Notes: generated by a model not told the origin, from the sequence alone. Positions 13,277 to 26,338 are shown, counted from the first letter of the stretch. The stretch: 64,000 nt of DNA from Pilaira anomala (GCA_025716855.1 JAIXMQ010000063.1:62001-126000); one strand, 5' to 3'. Translations and numbers: made by a program.

Positions 13277-13468
13277 AATATAAATTAAAAAAGTAAAAAA
13301 AAAAAAAAGTAAAAAAAGTAAAGAAGAGAAAAGTAAATAAGTAAAAAAAAAAAAGAAAACAGAAAGTTTTTATTTGATTATTATTTTACACACGTAATAT
13401 CCATATATAGAAAAAAACAAAAAAACAATGGGATAAAAAAGTTAATTTGTTTGTTTTTTTTTGTTTGT
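13277..13468. other. Short spacer between same-strand genes
   Basis: About 190 bases between the stop of the PR65-like gene and the start of the IQGAP gene, both on the minus strand. Very A-rich. It must hold the IQGAP promoter and 5' leader and the 3' end of the upstream gene. Confidence 0.5.
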
Positions 13469-15803
13469 TTATAAATTCGGCCTCCTCCTCCTCCTCCAAT
13501 GCGAGAATGATTCCATGGCTCGTTTTGCATGAAATTGAACATCTTTATCTTTATCATTCTCAATTAATTCCTCTAATACAGGTTGAATCTTGCTTTTGTA
13601 AATCATGGATGTCTTTACATGTAATAATTCAATTGATTGTATTGCATTAAATCGAATATTAGGTACAGGATCATATGTCAATTGAAGGAGAACAGGTACA
13701 ATAGATTCTACGACATCATTCACTGACAATACCTCTGCAATTGCCTAAGAAAGAAAAGAAAAAATAATAGATATTAAAAAAAAAAAAAGTATCACGTATA
13801 AAATATCATTTTTTACACTGAACCCAAATAATGCAGTCAATCGTTTCTTATAACTATCTAGGTCCACAGCCAATTCATTTAATCCAGGTATCACATGCTT
13901 CTTTATCCAATCTGATTCAAAGATAACAGCCAGATGTTTGAAATTCATAGCGGCTGCTTTACGTATTGAAAAGACTGGATCATGAAGCCATAAAATATAT
14001 TGTTTAAACAACTGTTCATGAAAGAACAGTTCTCCATATTCTTTTGCCAAGAAAGGTATATATTCAATCATCCTATTTCGAATATACCAATCTTTATCCT
14101 TGGATAGTTCATTAAATGCAGGCAACATGTTTTCAGACACGAACTGTTTACCGATCACTGTAGATAAAATTATAAACATCTGTATATATAAGTATATATT
14201 TTTTTTTACAACAAAAGCAGAGATGTATTTAAACTACCTTTATGAAGTATTTCTAATTGAGACATCATATTTAATTTTACTCGTACATCATCATCCCTAA
14301 ATAATTTAGAAAATAAAGGTAAAAGATGCATCGTTGTCCTACAAATAAATGGAAATGCATATATAAAAATTAACGTTTTCTTGCAGATCCTCTTTATATA
14401 TACTTTACTGCTCATTTCCTAATAGAGTAGCCATTCCAATCATTTCATTTGAAATCATTTCTCTTATTTCTTTATCTTTATCCATCACAAACAACGCTAC
14501 AGCAGGTATTATGGCGGTTGTCATCGTTTCAGGATACTCCAACAACACAAACTGAGACGAGAACGCAACCAACTGTGTTACCATCGTAACCTTTACTTTT
14601 TTTTCTGATGATGCTATCAAGTGTTGAAAGGGTATGATTAAGGATAGTGGGTGTTGGATAGATTCAGATAATGTATTGAATTTTATGGCCAAGTTTTGTT
14701 TCACTTGCCATGAAGTGTCTTGTGATAACCTTTCAATGATTGGAATCAGGTATTGTTTTCTTTGTTCTAATTTCATCCTATCGGATAAACAAATCAAGCT
14801 GTTTATACTGTTTGTTCGGACGCATTCTTCTTTATCTCTTGATAGTTTCTCAAACCATTTGTATCCTGATTTCATTTCTTTTGGTTTTAACTTGATGAAA
14901 AAGTCCTGTATATATATGTTGTTTTAATTCAAATGTTTCAAAAAAAAAAAAACGTTTCATTCTCTTACAGGTAAAATCTGGAATGCTGTATTACGGACCA
15001 TGAGATCAGAATCATTGACTAAATCCGTAAACAAGCTAAATACATAGAATGTAAGTGTGAGGGGTTTACTCATAATATGTCGCTTTTCTTATGTATACGT
15101 TACATTCTTAAATCGTTTTGCTGTATTTCATCAGACAATGAATAAATGAAAGGAATGATACCGATAGCAGAACATCTACCTGTACCTAATTTTGAACGAC
15201 TTAATCTCTTTAATAAAGGAAAAACATAATCAATGAATTGTCCTTTAGGTAACAATTGAATGATTTGAATTATAGATTCCACAACCTATAATACAAAAAA
15301 AAAGAAAAAAAAAAAAGGAAGTAATATAAATATCTAATTTCTAAAATCTATTCATCTTCTTCACACAGAAGAAACCTACGTAACTTTATCCCTAATAGTA
15401 ACATATTTTACTACAGAAGCAATGGATTCTAAAGGAGCTAACAAGACATGAACATAACTAGATCCGCCCACTTTATTTATCAATCGAGCTAATTGATCTA
15501 CCAAGAGTATCAAGACATTTTCATCCTCACATTTGTAGTCTAAATATATACCATTTAATAAAAGCAGCAATTTTTTTTTTTTTTTAAATTGCTTTCAATT
15601 TATTTTGTTTTACCTGTAAGGTAAGGAATAAGTTTGGTTCTGGTTCTTTCAACACCCAATGCGGTTGCAATGAGGTCAAGTTTATTCAAAGCATCTACTT
15701 TATATTCAATTTGGTCACTTTTTAATTTATTTATCAACTCAAAAGCTATATTTTCTAAACGAGGTATTAATATATCTTCTTCCATATATTCAATTGAAGA
15801 CAT
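13469..15803 (-). CDS. PP2A A-subunit (PR65/Tpd3)-like HEAT-repeat protein, divergent
   Basis: HEAT-repeat scaffold that in the PP2A family holds the catalytic C and regulatory B subunits. Exons 15803-15614, 15539-15385, 15285-15104, 15035-14969, 14905-14409, 14338-14238, 14157-13817 and 13744-13469 join in frame to about 602 residues (family about 590). The N-terminus has the diagnostic LGVERTRTKLIPYL and VGGSSYVHVLLAPLESIASV. HEAT motifs follow to the end, such as DPVFSIRKAAAMNFKHL and DPVPNIRFNAIQSIELL. Identity to typical PP2A-A looks low for such a conserved protein, and the C-terminus is an odd Arg run (WRRRRRPNL). It may be a second, fast-evolving A-subunit paralogue or a PP4R1-like scaffold; the length and repeat order favour PR65. 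Confidence 0.8.
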
Positions 15804-16996
15804 TTTTATATATTACTACGGAAAGAAAAAGGGGAAAAATAAAAAACAACAACTTCGTCACCTCCCTTTTTTTTTTTCATGCATTCATGCGCTTTCTTTT
15901 TTATTTCTTGCTCCGCAGCAGCAGTAGAGTGTGCAAAAAGTGGGGACAGAGGGGGGGGGGGAGTGAGAGTCCCAAAAGGAAAATTATAGAAATCTGCCTG
16001 GATACTAATCATAGACAGTTGCAATTTGACAAAGAAATCCTTGAATTCATGTGCTTTTCTTGTATCTATGCATGTAGAGCAAAGTTAGCCTTTTGTTTTA
16101 TATACATATAGTGTCTTTTTTTTTATATTACATTTACGGGTTTCTGTTCTTTCCTCCGCTTATATATATATATATATACTCTCACCACATTATGTAGGTA
16201 GTATACATGCTGACAAAAATATTGGTAATCCCATTTAATTTATGATTTATGATAAGCATCTCTTCTTATTGGAGGAAACAAATATCTTACAAATCACCCC
16301 CATTTCTTTTAAATGCCAGGCATTTTAATAAAAATGTTGGGTATTCACGGGTTATTTTGGGTATTTTTAACCCATATTTCCCGATAAACCCTAATTTTTT
16401 CACAGCAGCAGTTCATTTTTGTGATACACTTTCTTTGAAAAAAAAAAAAAAAAAAAAGGAAAGGGTGGGATTGAACAATAGATTGATTAGATAAACAATT
16501 AAACAATTTTGCTAAGTGACGATTTTTTTTTTTTTTTTTTTGGCGTGACATTTCGGAAAATTCTTTAAGAAACGAGTGGTCCTTAAGTAAAAAAAAAAAA
16601 TTAGCGGAATATTAAGCCAAAACTTTGAATTACAATTATTTTAATTTCTACCAAGAATCTATCATTTTCTAAAATAGTTCCTGAACCACACTATTGGAAA
16701 ACTTGTTCTATTTTTTTTTTTTTGATATGCGAACGACGGTAAAAATACAAAAAAGATGTTTTTCAATCATTTTATGAGTGCTCTTTTTTTTTTTTTAAAT
16801 CTACGCTTTAAATTCCAGGAACCTCATCAAAAGATGCGGATGACAGGCTGTTATTTTACTATTACTTTGCTCGCTTTGTAATTTATGCTATTTGAACTAT
16901 GTACAACCCTCATCTTTCTTAGTCCTGGTACCTTTTTTTTTTACTTGTTCCTAACTTGTCATTATATCTATATCGGAGCATCTTTTTCCATGTGAT

Positions 16997-16999
<3 letters not shown>

Positions 17000-17032
<33 letters not shown>
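17000..17032. repeat. Poly-A run
   Basis: Uninterrupted run of 33 A in the region between the PR65-like and transketolase genes. Confidence 0.9.
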
Positions 17033-17035
<3 letters not shown>

Positions 17036-17241
17036 TTTATTTTTCCTAGTAAACAAATCGATTCAACTAGTGGAAAAAAAGACATCTTACTCAGCTTATA
17101 TAGTTGCATACGCTTGCGTATTGTAGATCGTATCGAATCGTAACAACTCACAACATAAAAGAAAACAAATAAGAAAAACATTGTTCAACAAAGTAATGAT
17201 TGTTCCTTTTTAAACTCGCGCAAACCTTCCCCGAGCTTTTT

Positions 17242-17264
17242 TTATTATTATTATTATTATTATT
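17242..17264. repeat. ATT trinucleotide microsatellite
   Basis: About seven ATT units, roughly 110 bases upstream of the transketolase start codon and followed by an A run. This places two low-complexity tracts in its promoter or leader. Confidence 0.8.
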
Positions 17265-17371
17265 GCTCCGGGTCAAAAAAAAAAAAAAAAAAAAAAAAAA
17301 CATAAAAAGTCGGTCCCCATAAACATTTATTTCATCTTTTCTTTATTTTAACATTTTATAATAATAAATAA

Positions 17372-20118
17372 ATGACCGGAACTATTGATCAAAAAGCTGT
17401 TGATACAGTTCGTTGTCTTGCTGCTGATGTAGTCAAGGGCGCCAACTCTGGTCATCCCGGTAAGAAAAGAAATAGTGCTTTAATATATATATATATATAC
17501 TAAATATACATGTAAAGGTGCCCCTATGGGTTGTGCTCCTATGGCTCACGTCTTATTCAACAAGTTCATGACATATAACCCCAAGAACCCTAAATTCATT
17601 AACCGCGATCGTTTCGTTCTCTCCAACGGTCACGGTTGTGCTCTTCAATACATTATGCTTCATCTTACTGGTTATGATGTTTCTATTGAAGATCTTAAAC
17701 AATTCCGTCAATTAGATTCAAAGTAAGTTCCTGAAAAAAAAAAGTTTTTTTTTTTTAAACTATTCTATGTGATGTGATGTGATGTGTGTGTGTGTGTGTG
17801 TTTGTGCCTACGTTTCGGACCGTGAAAATAAGAGTCATCCTTACTGTGATTTTCCCAAAAAACTGGATTTCTCAGCTTTGACTAAGCAAATATTACAAAT
17901 AAACTTATTTTTCCTTTTTAATAGGACTCCTGGTCATCCTGAAGTCAATGATACTCCCGGTATTGAAGTCACCACTGGTCCTTTGGGTCAAGGTATATAT
18001 TATATTATATATATTTAAAAAAAAAAAAAAAACTTTAACACGATTCATTCAAAGGTATCTCCAACGCTGTCGGTTTGGCCGCTGCTGAAGCTCATTATGC
18101 TGCTACCTTCAACCGTCCCGGTTATAACCTCTTTGATAACTACACTTACTGTATCCTTGGTGATGGTTGTCTTCAAGAAGGTGTTTCTGCTGAAGCCATT
18201 TCCCTTGCTGGGTAAAGTTTAATTTATTTTTTTTTTGTACAAAAAAAAAAAAATTAACCCCAAACATTTTTTTTTTTTAAAAAAAACAATAGTCACTGGA
18301 AGCTCGGTAAATTGATTGCACTTTATGATGATAACGCTATTACCATTGATGGTTCTACTGATGTTTCCTTCACTGAGGACGTCATTAAGCGTTTCGATGC
18401 TTATGACTGGCACACCATTGTTGTTGGTGATGGTGATAACGATCTTGCTTCTATTGAAAAGGCTATTGAGGAAGCCAAGTCTGTTACTGATAAGCCTACT
18501 CTTATCAAGATCAAGACTACCATCGGTACGTCAATTCATTTTAATTTATTATTATTTTTTTGGTTTATTTATTTTTTTGTTTTGTAATCTATTAGGTTAT
18601 GGTTCTTTGAACCAAGGTGAGGAAAAGGTTCATGGTTCTCCTCTTTCTGGTAAAAAAAAAAAAAAAATCTAACTTTTTTTAGCTTAGTCGATTAAATTAA
18701 ACTAATTGACGCCATTTTTTATAGATGACGATATCAAGCAAGTCAAGGAAAAGTTTGGTTTCAACCCTGAACAAAAGTACTTTGTTCCTCAAGAGGTAAA
18801 AATACAAGAGAGCGAGAGCGAGCGAGCGAGAGAGAGAGAGAGAGATGTATGTATGAGAAACTAATAAATAAAATGAATTTAGGTTTACGATTTATACGCT
18901 ACTCGTGCTCAACAAGGTGCTGAAGCCGAAGAAGCCTGGAACGCTTTATTCGCTCAATACAAGACTGAATTCTCTGAAGAAGCTAATGAAATCGAACGTC
19001 GTTTCTCTGGAAAGTTGCCTCAAGGTTGGGAAGCTGCCTTACCTCGTTTCACTCCTTCTGATCCTGCTGTTGCCACTCGTAAATTATCTGAAGGTGTCTT
19101 GACCTCTCTCTCTGATGTTTTACCCGAATTATTGGGTGGTTCCGCTGATTTAACCGGTTCCAACTTGACTCGTTGGAAGAAGGCTGTTGATTTCCAACAC
19201 CCCTCTACTGGTCTTGGTGACTACTCTGGTCGTTATTTCCGTTACGGTGTACGTGAACATGGTATGTTTGCTATCATGAACGGTTTAACTGCTTATGGTG
19301 GTAACATTCCTTTCGGTGGTACTTTCTTAAATTTCCTTACGTAAGTCATAATGTGTCCATAACAAAAAATGTCATCAGATAAAATTAACCTTTTTTTTTT
19401 TAAAAAAAATTATAGCTACGGTTGGGGTGCTGCACGTCTTAGTGCTTTATCTCATCTTCGTGTGATTTATGTCATGACACATGATTCTATTGGTCTTGGA
19501 GAAGATGGACCTACTCATCAACCTATCGAGACCTTAGTCTTGACCCGTGCCACACCCAACATGATGACTTTCCGTCCTGCCGATGGTAACGAAGTCTCTG
19601 GTACATACTTGGTCGCTATCGAGAACCAACACCGTCCTTCCGTCATTGCCCTCTCTCGTCAAAACTTACCTCAATTAGAAGGTTCTTCTGTCGAAGCTGT
19701 TCGTCGTGGTGGTTATGTTCTTCAAGAAGCTCAAGACGCCAAGTTGATCTTGGTCGCTACTGGTTCTGAAGTCTCTTTAGCTGTTGAGGCCGCCAAGGAG
19801 TTAGCTGCTCAAGGAGTTCCTACTCGTGTTGTCTCTATGCCTTGTACTGAAATCTATGATGAACAACCTCAAGAATATAAAGATACTGTCTTATCTGCTG
19901 GTATCCCTATCATCTCTATTGAAGCCCTTGGTGTCACTGGTTGGGAACGTTATTCTCATGCTCAAGTTGGTATGAGATCTTTCGGTGCTTCTGCTCCCAT
20001 CAAGGCTCTTTATAACAAGTTTGATATCACTGTTGAAGCTACTGTTGCTAAGGCTAAGAAGGTCATTGCTTACTATGAAAGCGCTGGTTACGTTCCTAAG
20101 GTCGATCTTAACTTTTAA
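17372..20118 (+). CDS. TKL1: Transketolase
   Basis: Thiamine-diphosphate enzyme of the non-oxidative pentose phosphate pathway, moving two-carbon ketol units between sugar phosphates in the cytosol. Nine exons join in frame: 17372-17459, 17518-17722, 17925-17992, 18055-18211, 18293-18525, 18596-18649, 18725-18795, 18883-19340 and 19416-20118; about 678 residues, the usual length. Seen: [37 protein letters not shown], the TPP motif [14 protein letters not shown] ... [20 protein letters not shown] with the catalytic Glu, [11 protein letters not shown], and the C-terminal domain from [13 protein letters not shown]. Coding sequence uses many C-ending codons (GGT/GCC/AAG/TTC style), consistent with high expression. 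Converges on the Atg26-like gene with 181 bases between stops. Confidence 0.97.
17769..17800. repeat. GTGAT / GT microsatellite in intron 2 of transketolase
   Basis: Three or four GTGAT units run into about eight GT units inside the second intron (17723-17924), which at 202 nt is unusually long for this window. Confidence 0.75.
18806..18844. repeat. GA-rich microsatellite in intron 7 of transketolase
   Basis: GAGC and GA units form a purine-only tract of about 39 bases within the intron that follows exon 18725-18795. Confidence 0.8.
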
Positions 20119-20299
20119 GTAAAATAAGAATAATAATACTATATACTACTTAGAGTAAAAAAAAAAAAAAAAAAAGAGGAGAGATGATATATCTTTTTTT
20201 TTTTTTTTTGTTTTGTTTATACACATGAAATTTATATAATAAAAGAGAATTAAAAAATTACAACAAAGAGAGACTATTATGATACATTTTAAAAGAAGG
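20119..20299. other. Convergent intergenic spacer
   Basis: 181 bases between the stops of transketolase (+) and the Atg26-like gene (-), with an A run, a T run and AATAAA-like sequences. The 3' untranslated regions of both genes must lie or overlap here. Confidence 0.5.
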
Positions 20300-22112
20300 T
20301 TATGAATGACGGGTACGTTGTGCTTTAGCATATTCAAATTCTCGATAAATACTTTCTACTGCATTACGAGGACCATTTTCCTATTTTTTTTTTTTTTTTT
20401 AAAAAAAAACAAATATGAATAAAATAATCTACACTCTCACATTTTCATTTTATTTCTTACCTTTCGTATTGTTTCACCTATACTCTTTGCCTTTATAATC
20501 ATCGTTTGATTTTGTGTAATAGTATTCAAAGCATCCGTCAAAGACTGTTTATTCAACTTATTCAAGCACAACCCAACCCCCAACTCCTCTAACCGTTGTC
20601 CCCAAAACCTTTGATCTCCAAAGAAAGGTTTAACAATCGTAGGTAACCCAGCACGTAACCCAGCCGATGTCGTTCCTGCACCACCATGATGCACCACACC
20701 TTGAATCTTTGGAAACAACCAATCATGCGGTATAGCATCTATATTATAAATCGTACCTGGATACAAATCCAACAACACTTCATCTTCCTCTTCTTCTTTA
20801 CTACTTGTTCCTTCTTTTGTATTTCGTGTAGACCAACCTTTACAAATGATCGCCTTCACACCAGACTGCAATACACTTTCAACAATCGTACGTGTTGTCT
20901 CGGCCGCATCAGGTACAATGATCGATCCAAACCCAATATACACAATGGGTCGATCCCCTTCCTCTAAAAACTTAATTAACGTATCATCAGGCTTCCATGT
21001 CTGATCTGGATTATCCAAGAACCAGTACCCAGTGACATGAATGAAATCAGGCCAATCTTTGGGTGGATGAACTACGGTAGGACTGAATGAATAGATATAA
21101 GGTACTTTCCATAACTCAAGTCCGTCTAATGTAGTCGAAGGTAAATTGAGCACCTTACGTCGGAATCGGTTCACGTATTTGGCTGTACCGGCCCATAAGG
21201 CCATATCGATCATCACGTACGTCATGTCGTTGTAGATACGTCCACCTGCTGTCGCTTGCGCTGCAAATGGGTGTGGGAACTTGGTGGTTCGAGTGAATGG
21301 AAAGGGCATGCTTCGAAAGTAAGGCACTTGCAGTTTCTCCGCCATGTGTACACCGATCATTGCACTGGGACTTTCGATGATCACGTCTGTACCTTGACAC
21401 GCTTCATATGCTGATTGCAAAAGAGATTCAAACCAACTGAAAAACTTGAATAAAAATGTGTTAAGTTTTTTTTTTATTTTTTTTTAATTTTTGGTATATA
21501 TATAAAAAAATACAACTTACGAATTTTGTGCCTTCTCTGATAAATGAGACAGATAAAAAGCTATTATCTATACACAGTTTCTATTTCAATGATATAAGTA
21601 AATAGAATAATATCAAAAATATATATATAAGTTACCATGAGTTCACCTGGATCTCCACCAACAGATCGAAATTCAATACCGTGTCCTGTCACCCAGTTTT
21701 CGTACTCGGGATGTGTAGCAATTCGACATCGATGTCCGTCCTTTTGTAACTCCTTACAAAGTGCAACATAAGGTTGTACGTCGCCTCGAGATCCAATCGT
21801 TAAGCAAGTAAAATGTAAAGATTTATCAGGTCGATTGAGTTTCTTTATGATTTCAGTTGAAGTAGAGGTTGAAGTTGAAAGTAAAGGAGGTCCATCTATC
21901 AAGTTTTTTTTTTTTTTTTTTAAGTCAGCTAATCTCTATATTTAAAATAATAGATAATGATTCGTACCAAAATCTCTAGGGGGTTCAATATGCTCGGATC
22001 TATCCAGAATAATACTACTCATGGAAAGTGCGCCTGGTCTTGACTCTTTAGAATAGACAGAACTAAATAATTTAAAAAGTGAGTGTTTTAAATGTTATAA
22101 AAATGTATATAG

Positions 22113-22143
<31 letters not shown>

Positions 22144-24854
22144 AATTTATACCTTGTATCTAATATCGCTTTATTTTCATACTTGAGCTGACAAGCATTA
22201 AAACAATGATCTCTTATTTCAATGGATGAGAAATCAAAATAAAGAGGATCTGTCATATGGCTGATAATAAGCGTCATACCATGAACCAAATAATAACTCT
22301 TTGATTTCAACTTGTTGGCTTGAATCACATCTGACCAAGGTACGATTAATTTTTGTTGACCTGCTAGAATCTTGGAATGAAAGCAAAAGTATTTATCTGT
22401 CACATATATCTTTCCTGGATATGGAATTGTACGCCAAAAAGATGCCTTGAATGCTATATATGTATTTAAATAAATATATATATATATATATATATATATT
22501 TTAGTATGTTATTTTTTTTTTACCTGCTTCTACATGTTCGGTTTTGAGTAACATGGGGAAATTAGCATTCAAATGTTCATTCATCATACGCTGTTCCTGA
22601 CTTAATATACTTGTCTGATCAGCCGCATCTTCTTCATCTGTCACATAGCCTTCTTCTAATAAAGTAGTATCTGTTGGCTGATTCTGTTCTTTTAAATACT
22701 GTAAATCCTTCATCATCTTTGTATTCATCCATATGGGGCCCTTTGGATGTCGATAATTTTCGTGTGGATTCGTATTAGAGTCGTTACTAGGAGTTAATTT
22801 ATGCCACGTTTTAGATCCACCTGATAACAACATACTTCCTATACTACTTGAACGATTCTTTGTCATTTCGGGTGTACTCGTCAAGGAGACATCTCCACTT
22901 TGATTTGAATGAATCGCTGTATCGGCTATATCCAACTCACTTCCTGAAGTATCTTTTCGACTATTACGATAAAAGGTGTTTTTCAACATACTTAATGAAC
23001 TACTTCTACGTCGTTTACTATTATCGTCTGATTGTGTCTGTGTAGATGCTGGATTTTTAAATGCATCTGAAACCACACGAGGAAATCTTGTTAAACTATT
23101 GAAGGAGACAGGTGGTTTTGTGCTTGATTCTTCTGGAGATGATGCAATTCCATCAGATGAAGAAGGTGATGATGAGCTTGCTTCTTCAATAGGCTCAGGT
23201 GTTGGCCAATGAAAGAAAATTGAAGTACGACTTAATCTCTTTTGAGGATCTTTTTTGTTGTTATGTTTCTTTAATGATGAAAATAAACCGGATTTTTGTT
23301 GTGGGTTTGTGTCTTGAATTTCGTAATCGGTACCGTCAGAAAATATATCATCGTCCTCGTCTTCTTCTTCATCTTCTGGGCTACTGGCTTTATTATTATT
23401 ATTATTACTGTTTTGAAATAATCCAGTGACATTTAATAATTTTCCCATCAATAAAGTAGGTAATGCAGCTGGTGAGATGTTCTCAAGAAAACTATCGAAA
23501 TTTGGGAAATTGATACTGGTATAATTAATTTTATTCACTGCTGGTATGGATTGAGGTCGTGGTTTCTTTACGTCTGTAGTAGTAGTAGTAGATACATGCG
23601 ATTTCCAAAGGTTTGTTATTTCATTATAGGCCAACTCAATATCTGGAAAGAAAGCAAAATAGTACTTATGATAGACCCGTTAGTACCTTTCTCCTCTTTT
23701 ATGCTGAGCACACACTTACATCTTCTCCATCCGTATTATCATCTACAAACCTAATTTTAATGTTATTGGCAAATTGAAAAACCGAGGGTTTTTCCACAAC
23801 CGCAATTTTAGTGAATGGTAGTACAATACGAACACTATTTCCAGAATGTTGTGCAACAAATACACCTTTACGCAATTCATCCATCCATTCCTTTTGCGAT
23901 AATTCGGTATCTGCAATTAGGGTATAATGATGTGAGTTAACAGTAGATAGACGTATACCATATTTCTTGAGTCGAGATGGTTCAATCTTGACAACATATT
24001 TCAGATCAATGCTGTTTAATGGTGAATATTTTGTTTCTGCTGAGCTGTACCATGATAAAACATGGTTTCTTAATTCAAAATAGTATCGATAAGTACGTGG
24101 TGAGGTAATATGATTCTTTTTTGTAAGATAACCTGCTTTATAAGGTCCTTTCTATTTATAATTCTTTTTAAGTCATATATATTCTATCTCACCACCCTTT
24201 TTTTTTTTCTTACCTTTTTACCAGGTAAAGAAGCATAAAAGCAAATATGATTGTTTGTCACATACATCCAACCAGGTATCGTCACTAATCGAATCAAATA
24301 ACAAGGAAATTCTATTTTACCGAATAGATAAATAAACAACATTCTCTCTTTTTTTTTCATTTTAATATATATATATATCTTTTTACCATTCACAAGAACT
24401 TCAGTTTCTGGTAGCTCAAATACAGTTCTAACTTTAACTTGAACTATTCCCTTTTTGTCTATTGACATATCACCTATGTCATCAATCGTAATGGTGTTTT
24501 CTTTATTTTCTGCTCTAGTTGGAACTGTGCCACACTCGATCGACATCTCTGTTAAGCTTCGTGTCAGTTTCTTTAATGATTGTTTGTCGGAGCTAGTATC
24601 GTTTTCTATTAATATGCAAAATAAAATAAACTTCGTTAACAACAACAACAACAACAACAAAAAGGGTCTCATCTATTTTACCATTCGATATTTCCCGTGT
24701 TTGTACCTAATTTAGATAAGAAATGTGAGTACTTTTTTTTTTTTTTTTGGCTGAATAGAATGTTTAATATATTGATTTTTTTTTTTTTTACAGCTTTATC
24801 AGTTCCAATATAATTCGTTGATTGTTGTTCTTGTTCTTTTTTGACGTCAGTCAT
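20300..24854 (-). CDS. ATG26: Sterol 3-beta-glucosyltransferase, Atg26/UGT51-like (GRAM-PH-GRAM-GT)
   Basis: Transfers glucose from UDP-glucose to membrane ergosterol; fungal homologues act at membranes and in some species in pexophagy. Exons 24854-24792, 24706-24682, 24605-24387, 24311-24214, 24151-about 23716, 23642-22524, 22453-22153, 22062-21968, 21895-21636, 21567-21521, 21436-20461 and 20380-20300; about 1239 residues (yeast 1198). Order: GRAM ([20 protein letters not shown]), PH ([12 protein letters not shown] ... WMDELRKG), Ser-rich linker, second GRAM ([15 protein letters not shown]), GT1-family domain ([71 protein letters not shown]). The join near 23720-23642 is unsettled: the strongest donor (23719) and acceptor (AG before 23642) are out of frame; a weaker donor at 23715 or the AG before 23634 restores it. 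Confidence 0.93.
22125..22143. repeat. GT microsatellite in intron of the Atg26-like gene
   Basis: About nine GT units, just downstream (in gene direction) of exon 22453-22153. A long AT run lies at about 22476-22499 in the preceding intron. Confidence 0.75.
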
Positions 24855-26106
24855 ACTCAAGAATTAGGGTTGTATATGATTAAATATTAATGATTAAAGG
24901 AGTAAAATTAAAGATGTATATAGTATTTAAAAAAGGAAAAAGAGAGACAAAATTGAGAAAAAAAAAACAAACGCATCCACTTATATACTGAGCAAATCGG
25001 CTGTACTATTATCGGGATCCAAAAAATGACGTAAAAACAATGGCACGTTTTTTAAACGCTCTACATATATATAGCGCCAAGTCTGACATCTGTGTGTGAT
25101 ACAACTATTTCGCGTCTTTTGTCACTTACAAGATTTTCTTGTTCAAATCGAGTCTCTGGAAGCCCTTATTATTTTTTTTTACTCCCACTCTTTCATCAAA
25201 AGTGATATATAGTAGTGTTTTAAGCTACCAAGCACATCGTCTCTCATCAATTACTCCTTTATAGTTATCAATTTTAAATCACACAATCTGGTACAACACT
25301 CATTAGTAAGTTGCAATTCTTGTCTTTCACAAGATATTCATATGATTCTTATTTTTTTATTTTTACACAAAATACAATAAGAATATCTTCAAAAATCATT
25401 TATTTACAAAGACATTTTAAATCAAAATATTGAGTACCACCACATCTCCTTTATTAAAAGCTAACTTGTCATGCTTGCATTACATTTTAAAATTAAGTGC
25501 CAGCTTGTGATGATATGATTAATAGTCTCATGATAGCGAAAAAAAAAAAACCTGTTTCGACCTAAAAGTGTATTCTTAGATTTATTTGCCATGCCGCATT
25601 CTTTGGCCGTTTTTAACTCTCTCAAGAAAAAGATGATACTTTCAATGTTCTTTTTAGTTAGAAAAAGCATGTTGCACTTTTTTTTTAAAAAAAAAAAAAG
25701 AATCAGAACTGTTGTTTTTCTCTTAGAAGTGGTAGAGACCTCACTCACCATCAATATCATTTCCCTAAATCATTATTAAAAAAACAGCCCTTTTGAAACT
25801 ATCATTGTATTACAGTAGCCAAAACCCCTACTCGATGCTACATCTTTATTAACCTGAATTAAAGAAAAGGAGGTGCAGAAAAAAAATACTGCAGAATGGT
25901 AGAAAACAGAAGTGTCCTTTTTTTTTTGAATTCCGTACTAGCATATTTCTGCAAATTTGTTAGCCGCTTTTTCAAACCTTATAATTACTTCCTTTACATT
26001 TGTTAATGGGACAGGCAGATCAGACATAAGGATATTTCTCATTTTTGTGATAGCGTAAGGGCAATCTTTTTTTTTTTTTTTTTTTTTTTTAGCTGGCAGT
26101 GGAATT
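24855..26106. other. Intergenic, upstream of Atg26-like gene
   Basis: AT-rich, with A/T runs at 25681-25700 and 26068-26090. No recognisable gene. The proximal part should hold the promoter of the Atg26-like gene. Open frames at 25461-25779 on both strands are low-complexity and unsupported. Confidence 0.5.
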
Positions 26107-26205
26107 TAGTGAGCTCCAACTTTTTCATCTTTTGGTATTTCCTCATCTGTTTCAAGATATATAGGTCCTATCAAATATTGTGCTACAGGATTATTCCAAA
26201 TGTTA
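26107..26205 (-). pseudogene. Small Sel1-family gene fragment
   Basis: The minus strand reads WNNPVAQYLIGPIYLETDEE followed by IPKDEKVGAH and a stop. This matches the motif seen in the intact Sel1-repeat gene at 49861-51286 (WNNYVAQYLVGLMYIEGDGD then IPLDIETG). About 33 codons of the family survive here, far from the main array and at the edge of the repeat-rich island. No start, splice site or flanking family sequence was found. Confidence 0.65.
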
Positions 26206-26338
26206 TTTATATAATACATGCTGCCAGTGGTAAGTTAGTAATTTTACATATCACAAAGAGGCACAGTTCATTACCAATAAAAAGTACTCTTGTCTGTTTA
26301 GGCTGCATGTATTGTTAAAAAAACATGCCAGAGTACGT

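Larger units (their letters stand above)
15804..17371. other. Divergent intergenic region with A/T runs
   Basis: About 1.57 kb between the divergent start codons of the PR65-like gene (-) and transketolase (+), so it holds both promoters. It contains a G run near 15952-15961, poly-A/T runs at 16440-16457, 16522-16541 and 17000-17032, an ATT repeat at 17242-17264 and an A run at 17276-17300 just ahead of the transketolase leader. No gene was supported. Confidence 0.5.

Noticed and set aside
25461..25779. Frames on both strands rich in Phe and Lys
   Set aside because: Produced by A/T runs; no domain.
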